Of a stretch of 64,000 bases of DNA, positions 47,329 to 58,010 are shown piece by piece. A program made the position numbers and the translations under genes. This DNA comes from Tritrichomonas musculus. Lineage: Eukaryota; Parabasalia; Tritrichomonadida; Tritrichomonadidae. The DNA lies in contig JAPFFF010000003.1 of NCBI GenBank assembly GCA_039105265.1, forward strand, positions 7,502,001 to 7,566,000. Reading direction: 5' to 3'. The notes beneath the pieces were generated by a model. The model searched no databases and was not told the DNA's origin. It worked only from the letters and a program-made list of their open reading frames with translations. The stretch's first letter is position 1. Each line of letters begins with the position of its first letter.

Positions 47329-47600
47329 AAAGGACGTTTATTGAGAGGACGTTTAATAAATACTCTCATACTAGGTTTTAAGTAAACCACACAATTAACA
47401 ACTTTTTCTATAGCTTTTTTGATGTTAACGATACGGGACCTCCTTCCTAGCAGAGCGTTGAGAGGAATCCTGAGAGCAGCCCAGTGGAAGATCATTAATG
47501 GGAGTGGGGGATCATACCTGACATAGCGGGGCTGGGGTCGCGGATGGGAAATATTTGACGCGGTTTTTGAACGAAGTGCAAAAATCGTGGCAAATATATA
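47329..47600. other. Probable right terminal region of the element (GC-richer)
   Basis: No gene. Two AGGACGTTTA(T/A)T copies at about 47333 and 47350, then an unusually GC-rich tract from about 47433 to 47570 (TAGCGGGGCTGGGGTCGCGG near 47525) in an otherwise AT-rich landscape, followed by host-like AT-rich DNA. This is where the terminal inverted repeat would be expected; the partner end is outside the window. Confidence 0.5.
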
Positions 47601-48717
47601 ACTACTATTCTGAATTTACTTATGTATTTAGTTATTTTGGAAATGAAATTTCATTATATTAACGATAATAGTCTATTTTATTATTAAAATTTAATAATAA
47701 AATATCATAGAACCTCCAAACATCATTAAAATACAAAAATATCATAATTAATTGATTTTTTCTGCAGATAAATAATTATATTTGCTTGGTATGATTATAT
47801 ATAACAATTATTTGTTATTACTTTTCCGAAAACTTTGATTTTTAATAAACTTAAATATTCATGAAATTATTATCTTTTCAACTCCAAAATGAAAATACTA
47901 TATTTAATATGCTTTATTAAATAAATATATATTAAAAAAATTATATTTTGTAATAAAAATTCCGTATCAACAAAACATTAATTATAATATAATAGAATTA
48001 TTAACACCAATCGTGGTACAAAATAAAATACCAATGTAAATAAACACTCAACAGAAAAGAATATTCCCCAGGATTTCAAAAATAAAAAAAGTGATTTGGA
48101 AATTTATAAGTCTACTATAAATTTTATTTAAAAGATATAATATCATTTTATCATTTAGCACTAAAATAAAATATCAAAACTATTAATTTACAAGTCCTTT
48201 GGATGATCAAAAAAAAACATCATTAGGACTTTATTTCATCACACTTGAAATAATTATGTAATGTATCATTATGGATTATATTATCTAATATAAATAATCA
48301 ATATATTTAAAAAATATTGTTTTTTCTTGTTTTTATAATAAGATATAAATGTTTTTTTTAAGGATTCTTAACGTACGAAAAACGGTTACCCGTGCTCCTT
48401 TCACTTTATTAAAACTAAAGGACATGTTATATAAAAAAATATTTTTATCATAAAAATTTTATAAAAAAAAAAATAAAGTTCAGAATTTCAAATCTGACAC
48501 GCATTCAAAATAAAACTTTTTCAATAGGGCAAGGAGTCTCAAATATATAACGTGCTTTCTCTCAATTTATAACGTACTAGATTTGTATCTTAAAAGATAT
48601 AATCATTGGAAATTTTAATACTATATCTATTAAATTAATAGATATACAAATAAAACTCCTCAAAACAAAGTATATAAATATTGAAATATTGAAAAAGAAA
48701 AGTTTGTAAACTTTTTA

Positions 48718-49067
48718 AGGTTCTCCTTCCCTAAAAAAATGTAGATTATTCAATATTGAATTAACTCATAGAATATAAAATTCAATAGAGCAATTTTCGG
48801 AAAAAGTTTTAGTTAAAAATATAAAAATTTGGCCTTAACGATTAAATCTTATTTTTTTTCAAATTTTTATTGACTTTTTAATTTTATGATTTCAATCTGT
48901 AAAAAAATAAAATCGATAAGATTTCATGAAAATGTTTTTATTTAATAAATTAAAATATATATCTGCGTGAATATAATATTTTAATTCGTTTTTAACGACG
49001 ATATTTATTCATATTTTATTTGTGAAGTCTAATTGAATTTAATCTTTTGAATTTGAAAGGAGAACCT
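48718..49067. mobile_element. MITE-like element, TA-flanked (350 bp)
   Basis: Inverted ends AGGTTCTCCTT and AAGGAGAACCT, the match extending to about 15 bases with one difference, each bordered by TA (48716-48717 and 49068-49069). No reading frame inside. The TA borders suggest a Tc1/mariner-mobilised short element. Different TIR from the 21039 and 56974 elements. Confidence 0.55.
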
Positions 49068-49259
49068 TAAAATAATTTTATTTGCAGAAAATATTCATTT
49101 ATTAAAGTAGATAAAGACCTGGGCCGTTATTTGAATTTTTTTATCTACTTCAAAAAATATAGATGCAAAAATCTAAACTATAGAATGTAATTTTTGAATT
49201 AAAATTTTTGAACTTTTATTATTCAAAAGTAGTCAATTCACTGTCTGACTTTGACTTCT

Positions 49260-49261
<2 letters not shown>

Positions 49262-49309
<48 letters not shown>
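49262..49309. repeat. Homopolymer run of 48 T
   Basis: An uninterrupted poly-T tract in intergenic DNA. It may be a simple repeat or a retroposed poly-A end read in reverse; no retroelement is seen next to it. Length is uncertain because homopolymers are error-prone in sequencing. Confidence 0.8.
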
Positions 49310-49315
<6 letters not shown>

Positions 49316-49620
49316 AATTCTACATATTTGTTTCTTATAAGATATTTCTTGACCAATTTCCCTTCAATATTTTGAGTTTTTATTCTTGAAAATTTCTCCC
49401 TTTTATTTTCACTTTTTGAGTATAAATCTGTATAAAATCAATGAAATAAAAGTTATATTAACACATTTATTCAAATTCAACCATTATTAGACATCTTACA
49501 AAGTTCATATTGTCTTACAAACTACTTTTTCAGAGTATAAACTATTGAAAAATTATTTTACTTCTCTCTCTTTGTTTTTTCAATATCATTGAAATGAAAC
49601 CAAACACTTCACTATAATAA

Positions 49621-51132
49621 ATGTTTTTAGCATTATTTAGCTTAATTGCTGTAGAATATCAGTTTTGTATAAAAATCCAAGGACCAACACAAACAGCATT
49701 TAAGTATACTGATCCAAGTGGTAATACCAATTCTGTGCCAACATTCAATTCGATTTCAAGTCAAACTATTCGACATTCATCCACTGGTCAATTTAAATAT
49801 TCGTTTATTTTCCCAGGATGTACTTTTGACCAATATGGTGAAGTTACAACTAATTCAGAATGTCCAGTAGTTAGTGGAGACTATCTTAGTGATATATGTT
49901 CAGTGAAGAAATTTCCAAGCATGCAGGCAAGTGAATCTTATCTTGTAATTCAAAATACTGTCACCTATGAAAATGTTCAAGTTTTTGTTCTTAATGGTCA
50001 ATACTATGAAGAAATAAAGAAAGGCGAAAAAATACCATTTTCCAATAATGAAGATTTTTCACTAGACGTGTATGTTAAATCAAACTTATGCACCACTTAT
50101 AAAAAAATAGGAACCTTAAACTCTTATTCAGATAGCACCCTAATTAAGGTTATAGACAATAGTGACATTCCAGAAGAATGCGTAAAAAATGATGGTGATG
50201 GTGACGACGACGATACTAAAGTAACTACTTGCACCATATCAGGAAATCAAATGAATATTGATAAGAGTTATTTTGATACTAAATGCCGTGATGCCAAAAA
50301 ACTTTATGTGACTGGATTACAAATAACTATTATGAATGGAGCTGGGATAAATTCCAAGTTTGAAATCATTGAAGTAACTGGAAACCAATTTAGCATTAAT
50401 AATAATGCTTTTGAAAATTCTAAATCTTTGAAAACTGTAATATTATCTGGAAGCCAGTTAACAGTAAATAGTAATGCATTTAAAGACTGTACTAGCTTAT
50501 CATCAGTTACAATTTCAGGAAATCAAGGCACTGTAAATGATTATGCTTTTTGTAATTGCCCACTTATAAAAAATAATGTTGTAATGACTGGCTTGCAAAC
50601 TACCCTTTCCCAAAAAGCATATGATTGCAATGGAAGTAGTGGTGGTGACGATGGAAGTGGTGACGATGACGAAGAAAGCAGTAGCGAAGTTGAAGTATTA
50701 GAACCAATAAAATATGTTTTACCTGTAAGGAAAAATGGTAAACTACATCCAATTGATATAAATCTTGTCGATAAAGAAGGAGGTCCAGAAGTCAATTCCC
50801 TTCTTCTTAATGCATTACCAATTACAATACATAGCGATGATTTCGATGTAAATGATTTGGGTGATTTTTCGGTCAATCTTAATTATGATAAAAGTAAATT
50901 TGCTTTAGAAGAAATACCTGATGTATTGAAAGGACGTGTGAATGAAATTGATACAAATCCAGAGAAGGTGAAAGGAAAAGGAAAAGGAAAAGGCATGAAT
51001 ATTGCATTAATTGCAGGAGTTGCTGCTGCAGCAGTTGTAGTAATTGTTATCGTTGTAGTAGTGGTAGTTGTAGTCGTTAAAAAGATGAATACGAAGGCCG
51101 AATCATCTGGACAAGCAGCAGAGGATGTTTAA
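49621..51132 (+). CDS. BspA-like leucine-rich-repeat surface protein with C-terminal membrane anchor
   Basis: A 503-residue host protein. The N-terminus has a signal-like hydrophobic stretch (FLALFSLIAVEY), an ordered Cys-containing domain follows to about residue 190, then an acidic linker and about five TpLRR/LRR_5 repeats (residues about 210-330; motif NAF-x-x-C/S-x-SL-x-x-V-x-(I/L)SG-x-Q). A second acidic Ser/Asp linker, a 90-residue domain and a Val-rich membrane helix (459-487) lead to a short KK-containing tail. BspA-like families are greatly expanded in trichomonads and sit on the cell surface, thought to bind host proteins or bacteria. The ATG follows TTCACTATAATAA, a good trichomonad Inr. 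The frame is whole. Confidence 0.88.
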   Translation: MFLALFSLIAVEYQFCIKIQGPTQTAFKYTDPSGNTNSVPTFNSISSQTIRHSSTGQFKYSFIFPGCTFDQYGEVTTNSECPVVSGDYLSDICSVKKFPSMQASESYLVIQNTVTYENVQVFVLNGQYYEEIKKGEKIPFSNNEDFSLDVYVKSNLCTTYKKIGTLNSYSDSTLIKVIDNSDIPEECVKNDGDGDDDDTKVTTCTISGNQMNIDKSYFDTKCRDAKKLYVTGLQITIMNGAGINSKFEIIEVTGNQFSINNNAFENSKSLKTVILSGSQLTVNSNAFKDCTSLSSVTISGNQGTVNDYAFCNCPLIKNNVVMTGLQTTLSQKAYDCNGSSGGDDGSGDDDEESSSEVEVLEPIKYVLPVRKNGKLHPIDINLVDKEGGPEVNSLLLNALPITIHSDDFDVNDLGDFSVNLNYDKSKFALEEIPDVLKGRVNEIDTNPEKVKGKGKGKGMNIALIAGVAAAAVVVIVIVVVVVVVVVKKMNTKAESSGQAAEDV

Positions 51133-51347
51133 ATAAAAGCATCTTCAATTCAATTTCATTTTTATATTTTTTTTTTTTTTGAGAGATATTTTGGATAAAC
51201 GGTTAAGATCAATATTGACCTTGTATCGTACCACAGAAAAAATTGGTGAGAACTTTTTTGCTCTTTTTAAAAAACTACTCTAGATGAAATTTCTTCCATT
51301 GCGAGTGAGTTATTAGTAAATAGGATCTCACTGAAATAATTCTAGTT

Positions 51348-51816
51348 TATAACAATCTCTTCATCAGTAATCAATGTTGAATCATATGCTTTTGCTGTAA
51401 CTTTTATTAATTCGTATTCTTTTAATAAATGTCATGAATTGAAACTCATTTCAATACCCGAATCAGCTATTTTTATTGAATTATATTCTTTTATCGGATG
51501 TTCATTATTGGAAGAAATTATAATTCCATCAACAATGACAGAGATCAAAGATTATGCTCTTATTCGATGCAGCAGATTAAAACACATTACAATTCCACAT
51601 TTAGTTACAAATATTGGCACAATTCTTTTAAAAATGTGCAATATAGCAAGTAGTTTCAAAAGTATTAAATTAGAATTTAAAAATAGAGACGTAAAAATAT
51701 TGCTTCAATATTCTAGCCGTAATTTTTACTGGATTCTATTAAATATTATAAATTTCATTTATGAGAGAAATTATTTCTTCATCAAAAGCAATCAATATTT
51801 TAAAATGAATGAATAA
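51348..51816 (+). pseudogene. BspA-like LRR fragment
   Basis: A frame open from about 51348 with no ATG at its start encodes LRR_5-type repeats (SYAFAVTFINSYSF; SFIGCSLLEEIIIPSTMTEI; ALIRCSRLKHITIPHLVTNI), then runs into unrelated sequence and stops at 51816. It lacks a signal peptide, most repeats and a membrane anchor. Most likely a decayed relative of the neighbouring BspA-like gene family rather than a functional gene. Confidence 0.65.
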
Positions 51817-52044
51817 ATCATAAGATCGTGTTTATTATAAAAAATAAAATTTATATTTTGAAATGTGTTTATTAAAAATATTTATATTAATTGCTATATT
51901 ATAAAGATATTGATAAAATAAAAAAATTGTGAAATATTATCAAAAAGTTCATTATGTTTTATCAATTTTGTGAATAATTTAAATTTTCTGATATTTGGTA
52001 TTCTCAAAAATGAACTTTTTCAATGAATATTTTTTTTTATAAAA
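51817..52044. other. Short AT-rich intergenic gap
   Basis: No gene seen. Contains several AAAAAGTTCATTATG and AAAATGAACTTTTT blocks that resemble each other in inverse orientation, of unclear meaning. Confidence 0.5.
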
Positions 52045-52734
52045 ATGAGTAAACAATTGTTTTTGGCCATATATACATCTATTCTGTGGGTTCATTATGC
52101 GATACATTTACGCACTTTACAATTTCCAAGTATGTATTTTAAAAAATCCTTTTAGATTAATAATTTTCAAAAAGTGAATTATTTTCATCATATTCAAATG
52201 ACAAAAAATGACAACAACTATACAATATTAAGACCAGTGAACACGAAATTTAAAAAATCAGCAATATTTGGAATGATTACAAATTATTCGCCATGGAGAA
52301 CCCGTCTATTTTTTGATTCCCTTGCATGTACGGGATACAATGGAACGGTTATTCTTTTACATAACAATAATAGAAAAGACACCCTACAATATATTTTAAG
52401 TTTTTCAACATTTTTTGAAATAATTTTACTACAAATTAATGAAAAATTAAATTATTTCATTCCAAACTCTTCTTTTATGTATTATAAAAACAAAATTAAT
52501 ATAAAAAACCTTTCTATAACCAATTTTGCTCAAGTTAATTTTTTATCAATTCAATTTATATCAGGTGATTTTCGTTTTGAAGTTGCTTATTCAATGTACA
52601 TGAACAACTTTTTCAGTGAAAATGATATAGTGCTTTTTTGTGATATTTGTGACACTCTTTTTCAAGATGATTTTCGAAAATACAACTTTTCAAATGGAGT
52701 TTATTTAACAAAAAAAAAAAAAAAATCAAAAAAA
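52045..52734 (+). pseudogene. Glycosyltransferase-like protein remnant, cut off by a tRNA gene
   Basis: A 36-codon frame at 52045-52155 encodes an N-terminal signal-anchor-like peptide (KQLFLAIYTSILWVHYAIHL). A second frame, first ATG 52198, gives about 175 residues with FGMITNYSPWRTRLFFDSL and FCDICDTLFQDDF. The latter resembles the acidic metal-binding region of small trichomonad type II glycosyltransferase-like proteins (pattern D-x-x-D-x-x-FQ-x-D). The two frames do not connect, and the coding similarity ends where an A-rich tract and the antisense of tRNA-His begin at about 52710. So the 3' half is missing. The frame continues to 52788 only by chance through the tRNA. Family call is tentative. 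Confidence 0.5.
52728..52734 (-). terminator. Pol III terminator of tRNA-His copy 1
   Basis: Seven T on the minus strand immediately after the tRNA 3' end, followed by a second, longer T run (52710-52725). Confidence 0.7.
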
Positions 52735-52806
52735 TGGACAAGTCGTGAATTGAACACGAACCTTTTGCACCACAGGCAAATGTGCTAACCTTTACACCAC
52801 CTATCC
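52735..52806 (-). tRNA. tRNA-His (GTG), copy 1
   Basis: Read on the minus strand, it folds into a full cloverleaf: acceptor GGATAGG/CTTGTCC, D arm GTGT...GCAC, anticodon stem TTTGC/GCAAA with loop CTGTGGT (anticodon GTG), variable AGGT, T arm TCGTG-TTCAATT-CACGA, discriminator A. A-box and B-box sequences are good. No encoded G at -1, as usual for eukaryotes where it is added later. A T run follows. Confidence 0.9.
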
Positions 52807-53027
52807 TCTTCTGTTATTAATATAAATACATATAAATAAATTTTTTTGCTTTTTCAATATTTAAATTTTAACATTCAATAATAAATCCTCCTCTCAAAAT
52901 CACTTTTTATTTGATCTATTTTAATATCAGATTTATCTCATAATGTACAATGTATAGAAAATAAAAAATATTTTTTTTATTTTATTTATTTTTTTAATTT
53001 ATTATTCAATTTAAAGTTTTTTTTCAA

Positions 53028-54503
53028 TTAAAGATCTTGAACAGTATTTCTATCAATATCGGTTGAAGGTTCGTCTTCATCAAGTTCACTATTGTTTTTA
53101 TGACCTGTTGAATATTCAGATTCAAAATTTTCATTTTCATCTTTCAACTCTTCTGAATTATTTTCACTCTCTTTTGCATTATCTCCTGGTAATTTTTCTG
53201 GAAGAACTAAATTAAGGAAAACTCCGAAAAGAGTTGCAACTGCAAGAGGAGTGATTTCAACATCTCCTGCTACCATTTCAACACCACCGGTATCAAATCC
53301 AATACCAACAATTAAAATAACAGCGCAAATAATTAAATTACGAGATTTTGTAATATCAATATTATTCATAATAAGAACTTTGATTCCCATGCAAGAAATA
53401 ATACCAAACATCATCATTGAAGCTGCTCCGATAACAAAATCTGGAATTGATCTGAAAATGGCTCCGATTTTAGTAATGAGACCAAGAAACATGGCATAAC
53501 AAGCACAAATTGCAAGAACATCTGGATTATAATTCTTAGTAATAACGAGAACGCCTGTATTTTGACTGTAAGTTGCCATTGGAGGAGCTCCAAGAAGTCC
53601 AGCTCCAACAAGTGCGCAACCATCACCAATAATTGTACGATGTAAGCCAGGTTCAACAAAGAAATCTTTTCCGCAAACGGCGCTGTTTGTAGAAACATCA
53701 CCAAGATGTTCCATTAAAGCGACAATTGCGAGAGGAGCGATCATTCCGACAGCATTCCAATCCCATTTAGCATCTTTCCAGAACCAGAAAGTTTTCTTAA
53801 ATTCTTCTGGTTGGAATAAAATCCAATTTGACTTCTTAATAATATTGTAATCGATAACTTGGAAACAGGCAGCAGCGATGTAACCTGCAATAATTCCAAA
53901 AATAATACCAAGAGTATTCCAAATTCCTGGAGCAAAGCATGTCATACAAATGATAACAAGATCAGTAATAACAACGCAAACCCATACCTGGTAGCCTTTT
54001 TTGCTCGCTTTCGGTCCGTGATACTTGGCAACGATGTTCGAACTGATGATTGATGGGCATAATGAAAGTCCGATAGTAATGACAATTGGACCAACAACGA
54101 CTGGTGGGAAAAGTTTTGAAATTCGGGTTGGACCAACAAAATATACGATAACCGCAATTACAAAATAAAGAAGGCCGGCAAAAATGATACCTGTTGCTTG
54201 CCTTCCAATATATGAACCATCTCCATCTGGAAATTCCGAATCTCGAACATAATTCTTATCAACACATTTAGCTCTGAATGCTTGAAGACCTGCCATATAA
54301 GTAAATGATGAACCATGAAAAACAGGAACTTGCCTTTTTGTTACTAAATAGAATAATAATGTTCCAAGTCCTGATGCAAAGATACCCATTTCTGTACTCA
54401 TTTTTAGAAGGTTAGGAACAACAACAATACCTCCAAGAACAGCAAAAAGGTGCTGAAATGCTAGAGCACAATTCATTAAATATAGCTTAGCTTTAGGATG
54501 CAT
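53028..54503 (-). CDS. Nucleobase (uracil/xanthine) permease, NCS2 family
   Basis: A 491-residue host membrane protein from the ATG at 54503, preceded by an Inr-like TTCATTTTTATA. It has about 12-14 hydrophobic helices. Family landmarks are QHLFAVLGG in helix 1, the VFHGSSF segment, ALMEHLGDVSTNS near residue 250-265 (the conserved Glu/His binding-site helix) and the GAPPMATYSQNTGVLVITK block near 300-320, the NCS2/UraA signature. The last 65 residues are an acidic cytoplasmic tail (SENNSEELKDENENFE). Trichomonads cannot make purines or pyrimidines de novo and rely on uptake, so a plasma-membrane salvage role fits. The specific substrate is not readable from sequence. Confidence 0.9.
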   Translation of the reverse strand: MHPKAKLYLMNCALAFQHLFAVLGGIVVVPNLLKMSTEMGIFASGLGTLLFYLVTKRQVPVFHGSSFTYMAGLQAFRAKCVDKNYVRDSEFPDGDGSYIGRQATGIIFAGLLYFVIAVIVYFVGPTRISKLFPPVVVGPIVITIGLSLCPSIISSNIVAKYHGPKASKKGYQVWVCVVITDLVIICMTCFAPGIWNTLGIIFGIIAGYIAAACFQVIDYNIIKKSNWILFQPEEFKKTFWFWKDAKWDWNAVGMIAPLAIVALMEHLGDVSTNSAVCGKDFFVEPGLHRTIIGDGCALVGAGLLGAPPMATYSQNTGVLVITKNYNPDVLAICACYAMFLGLITKIGAIFRSIPDFVIGAASMMMFGIISCMGIKVLIMNNIDITKSRNLIICAVILIVGIGFDTGGVEMVAGDVEITPLAVATLFGVFLNLVLPEKLPGDNAKESENNSEELKDENENFESEYSTGHKNNSELDEDEPSTDIDRNTVQDL

Positions 54504-55880
54504 GAACTTCTAGTTATTTAAATATAAAAATGAAATGATATTTTTTTCAATAGAGATTCCTCAACCATAAATTATTTGTTTTTCATTGAAAAAATTGTAA
54601 AAATAATTTTATCTATAAAACCAAAAGTACATTTTTTTAATAAAGAAAATATACTGTTAATAATATTGGACATTAGTATTTTTTTTATGGTTAAGAATAA
54701 AATAATTTTGAATGAGTATAATTCAAGATATAAAATATAAACCATTCAATTTTTTTATAAAAAGCAGATAAAATCAGATTATTCAACCGATCAGCATTTT
54801 CCTTTTCCAGTTGACAAATTGCTATTTTACAGATCATTAAATAATGTTAAATGATTTTATTTTTTTCTCTTATTATTGATTTGTAATTGAAGATTTTTCA
54901 AAAATAATTGTAAATGTTCCATTCAAATTTGAAAGCTTTTTTTATTTGTTTATTCTCAACTTATTTTTTTCAAAGAATTAATTCAAAAAGTTGTTATCGG
55001 AAAAGAATATTTATAAAAAAAAAGGAGATAACAAAAAAGTGGGGCATCTGATATCGATTTGTAAAATATGAAAAAGAAAAAAAGCACATTACTGCATTCT
55101 TACTACTAAAATTGAATATATATGTTCTATTGTCGAAATTTCTAAAAAAAATCTTTGCATTTTTATATATATTTTATCATTTTTGTCCCATAATAAATAT
55201 GTTATACGCCAAATAATTGAAAATTATCCCAATTGGGATCATACTTTGACAATTTTTTTTCTCATAAAAAATGTTGATAATTTAATGGCTTATTTTGCTT
55301 TTTAAATTGATATAATTGAGCATTTAATGCTTAAATAGATTATGAATTAGAAAACAAAGATATTTTAATATTTATTTTTTAAGGGGAAAAAAAAAACTTG
55401 AATAGGAGGTCATCATTTTTATATAGGAAATGTTAGTTTGAATTTTCTTATCATTATTACTAAAATTTATAGATTGAATAAGAAACAATCAAAGAGATAT
55501 GTAGGTTTTCACAAATTTTATGCCATTAAATGATCTATTAGTAATACATTAAAAATTGATTAGAAACTATCTATCAAAAATCAAAGGATAATATTTTATA
55601 AGCAATTTAAATGTTTTATTAGTAATATGATGATTTTTATATAACATGTCAAAATTTATAAAATCTTTTCATTTCACTTATTAAACTTTTTGAATTGGAT
55701 AAGATTATCTTCCAAACTCAACTTTATCTTTGAAGTTATGCTCAAGCAAAATATATAATTATTAAGCATGAAAAGAAAAAATCATATATTGTAAGATGAA
55801 AAAGAAAAAATGATCATGTATTTCGATATTAACAAAAGTTTTGTTAAATTAACTATTTGGCTCTCATTATGAAATAAATC
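54504..55880. other. AT-rich intergenic DNA, no gene seen
   Basis: Long AT-rich stretch between the permease and the next features, with no credible frame on either strand and no clear repeat. Confidence 0.6.
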
Positions 55881-56059
55881 GAAGTAATTATGATATATTA
55901 TAGATAAAGTATATTTATAAAATCAAATTGTATTAATAGTTGTGAAAAGTATTTTTTTATGAAGATAGATATGTTTGCTTGTGATATAAAAAAAGCTAAA
56001 TGAATAAACGTATTGGATTTAATAAATATACTTTATCTATAATATATCATAATTACTTC
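55881..56059. repeat. Foldback element with perfect 38-bp inverted arms
   Basis: The arm at 55881-55918 (GAAGTAATTATGATATATTA start) is the exact reverse complement of 56022-56059, with a 103-bp loop between. Perfect arms suggest a recent short foldback or MITE-like element. No reading frame. Confidence 0.85.
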
Positions 56060-56067
56060 AATTTAGG

Positions 56068-57804
56068 AAAAGGGAACGGCCTCAATTATTTGCAAAGATT
56101 TGTAACATGTTTATCTCAAAATATAAATGATATTAACTCTATATAAATCAATATATAAATTTAAAATATATTATATTATCATATAAAAATATGAAAGAAA
56201 TAATAGATTATTCATAATATACTATATTTTAAGTAAAGGTATGGAAACTCCCTTTTGTCTTATAGACTTCAATAATATTGATTTATTATATTTTATATTA
56301 TTCTACCTAATAAAAATATAAAGTTATACTTATTTATAAATTAACTATCCATATAACTTTTTGTGCAATGCATTCAATTATTTTGTTAGAGATTTGAATT
56401 GATTTAAATCAACGTGTTTTTGATCCATTCAATTTTTTTATCTAAATATCTAATAATATTTTGTAATTGTGTCTTATATTTAAATAAACAAATAAATATT
56501 TAAAATACTTAGATAAAGTTGCCATAATTAGATATTATGATATTGATTCCAAATAGACTTATTATTCTCCGATTCTAGAGATCGATAATTGATTGACTTT
56601 TTGATATCGATACATAAATATACACAGATTCTCGAGATCGATTTCAGAGATCGAATTTTTTTTCTCAGCTTTTGATATCAGAATTTTCAATTAAACTTTT
56701 TGATAAAAATATGATCGTATTTTATTCTCAAATATTTCATTAAAAAAGAATGTATTTTTTGATTTTAATCTTAAAATGAACATCAATACATTATATTATA
56801 TATTTTTAAATATTATAAAATCACCAATACCAATTATAAAAGAAGATAAATCTGTTTGAGATCTCGGTAATTGATATCAAGTTTACAATTGTTTTTATAT
56901 CACATTTCATATCTGATATCTTGATAATCGATAATCTCGATATCAGATTTTTAAACTGATAATCTCAAAACTAGGCTTTTGTATCCAGTGAACTGAGTGT
57001 CCATTTTCGACTTTTTGTAAAAAGCTGTCACTTTTTGTGGACATAAAACTGCTTTTTTATTTAGTATTTTATTCAAAGATTTGTGTTGAAGTATCCAAAT
57101 AATTTTTTATTGGATACTTTATTTTTACTTTAATAAACTCATTAATATCAGAAAAAAAGCAATAATAAATGTCTTAAACACCTACTATTCTTAATTTTTA
57201 AAAAACCTCTCAAATATGAATTATAAACTTTTCAAATTCACTAAGAATGATTTTGACCAAGAAGATCAACATTTGAAATAAAAAATAAAATTCAATGTAA
57301 ATTTGGAGCGATATAATTGGTCAAACGAAATATACATTCAAAATAATCAATGAAAATTGAAAGGTGTATCCAAGATTGAATTAAAGTGTCCATTTTGGCG
57401 ATTTTGGATCCTCAAATTCTCTCAAAAAATAACGAACAAAAATGAGTATCCATTGGATACTTTTTGAATACAAACTCGTTTGGACACAAAAGCCTAGTCC
57501 CAAAATCTCTTTGAATGGTGGAAATTAGATAAGAACTCAAAAATATTTTCCCCTTTTAAAAGTTAAACTTTTTCAGTTTTTATTTAGTTAAATATCTCTA
57601 TTTTGGTTAATAGAATCGGCTTCATATTTAAAATTGCATTATATTATTGATAATGTTAATACTATTTATTATTAATATTTTATAATTTTAGATTATGATA
57701 ACCGCCAAACGTGGAACCCTTTTTTATATAATTAAAATATTTACTATATTATGAGATAATAATTCAATAAACATTTAAAAAAATTGAGAGGCAGTTCCCT
57801 TTTA
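56068..57804. repeat. Possible larger inverted-repeat element enclosing a MITE
   Basis: The end AAAAGGGAACGGCCTCAATT at 56068-56087 is matched in inverse at 57782-57803 with one substitution and one extra base. A 521-bp TA-flanked MITE (56974-57494) lies inside, which would be a nested insertion. Between them are GATATC/GAGATCGA-rich stretches (56570-56950). No gene. Weak evidence, since the ends are only about 20 bp. Confidence 0.35.
56974..57494. mobile_element. MITE-like element, TA-flanked (521 bp)
   Basis: Ends GGCTTTTGTATCCA and its inverse with one change (TGGACACAAAAGCC), each bordered by TA (56972-56973 and 57495-57496). Subterminal repeats of GTGTCCATTTT and TATCCA/TGGATAC occur at both sides (56997, 57387, 57448). 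No reading frame. Tc1/mariner-like TA targeting, non-autonomous. Confidence 0.65.
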
Positions 57805-58003
57805 TATTAGGTTATTTTATTTGTTTCAATAGTAATTTTAAAGGGTATTTAATTCGTATGAATATATATAAAAGTCACAAGATATGGCCTAAAAATCAAA
57901 GAGAAATTGAAACTTCTTTAATCCCTATAGAGTTTCACATATTTTCAAAGAGGAATGAATTGAAAAATAAGAATTGAGATTCTTTAAAAAAAAAAAAAAA
58001 ATC

Positions 58004-58010
58004 AAAAAAA
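58004..58010 (-). terminator. Pol III terminator of tRNA-His copy 2
   Basis: Seven T on the minus strand directly after the tRNA, then another long T run, as in copy 1. Confidence 0.7.

Larger units (their letters stand above)
1..47600. mobile_element. Giant Maverick/Polinton-class virus-like element (left end outside window)
   Basis: The hallmark Polinton set lies in one continuous block: protein-primed DNA polymerase B (30954-34625), RVE integrase (42356-43744), packaging ATPase (11684-12547) and double-jelly-roll capsid genes (13377-17029). Many small, densely packed genes with little intergenic DNA separate it from the gene-poor host DNA beginning near 47.6 kb. The left terminus is not in the window, so terminal inverted repeats and the target duplication cannot be checked. 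The right boundary is estimated from the last element gene (stop at 47328) and a GC-richer tract ending near 47.57 kb. The element looks mostly whole and fairly young, with about four or five breaks including one nested DNA transposon. Element identity is firm; that all 47 kb is one insertion is inferred from gene density and the shared promoter motif. Confidence 0.9.
47601..49620. other. Host AT-rich intergenic region
   Basis: About 2 kb with no credible gene on either strand. It holds a MITE-like element (48718-49067) and a run of 48 T (49262-49309). The end of the region has an Inr-like TTCACTATAATAA directly before the BspA-like gene. Confidence 0.7.

Noticed and set aside
49262-49309. 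Poly-T as retroposon tail or telomere
   Set aside because: No retroelement or telomere repeat lies beside it; treated as a simple homopolymer.
52130-52156. Possible 26-base intron (GTATGT...TTTTAG) joining two glycosyltransferase-like frames
   Set aside because: It lacks the trichomonad ACTAAC-type branch/3' signal, and removing it does not keep an open frame.
52174-52788. Whole 204-residue frame as an intact gene
   Set aside because: The last 25 residues are antisense of tRNA-His and its T-run, and the start is not an ATG; it is a truncated remnant.
53251-54053. Plus-strand frames across the permease gene
   Set aside because: Antisense shadows of a strong minus-strand membrane-protein gene.
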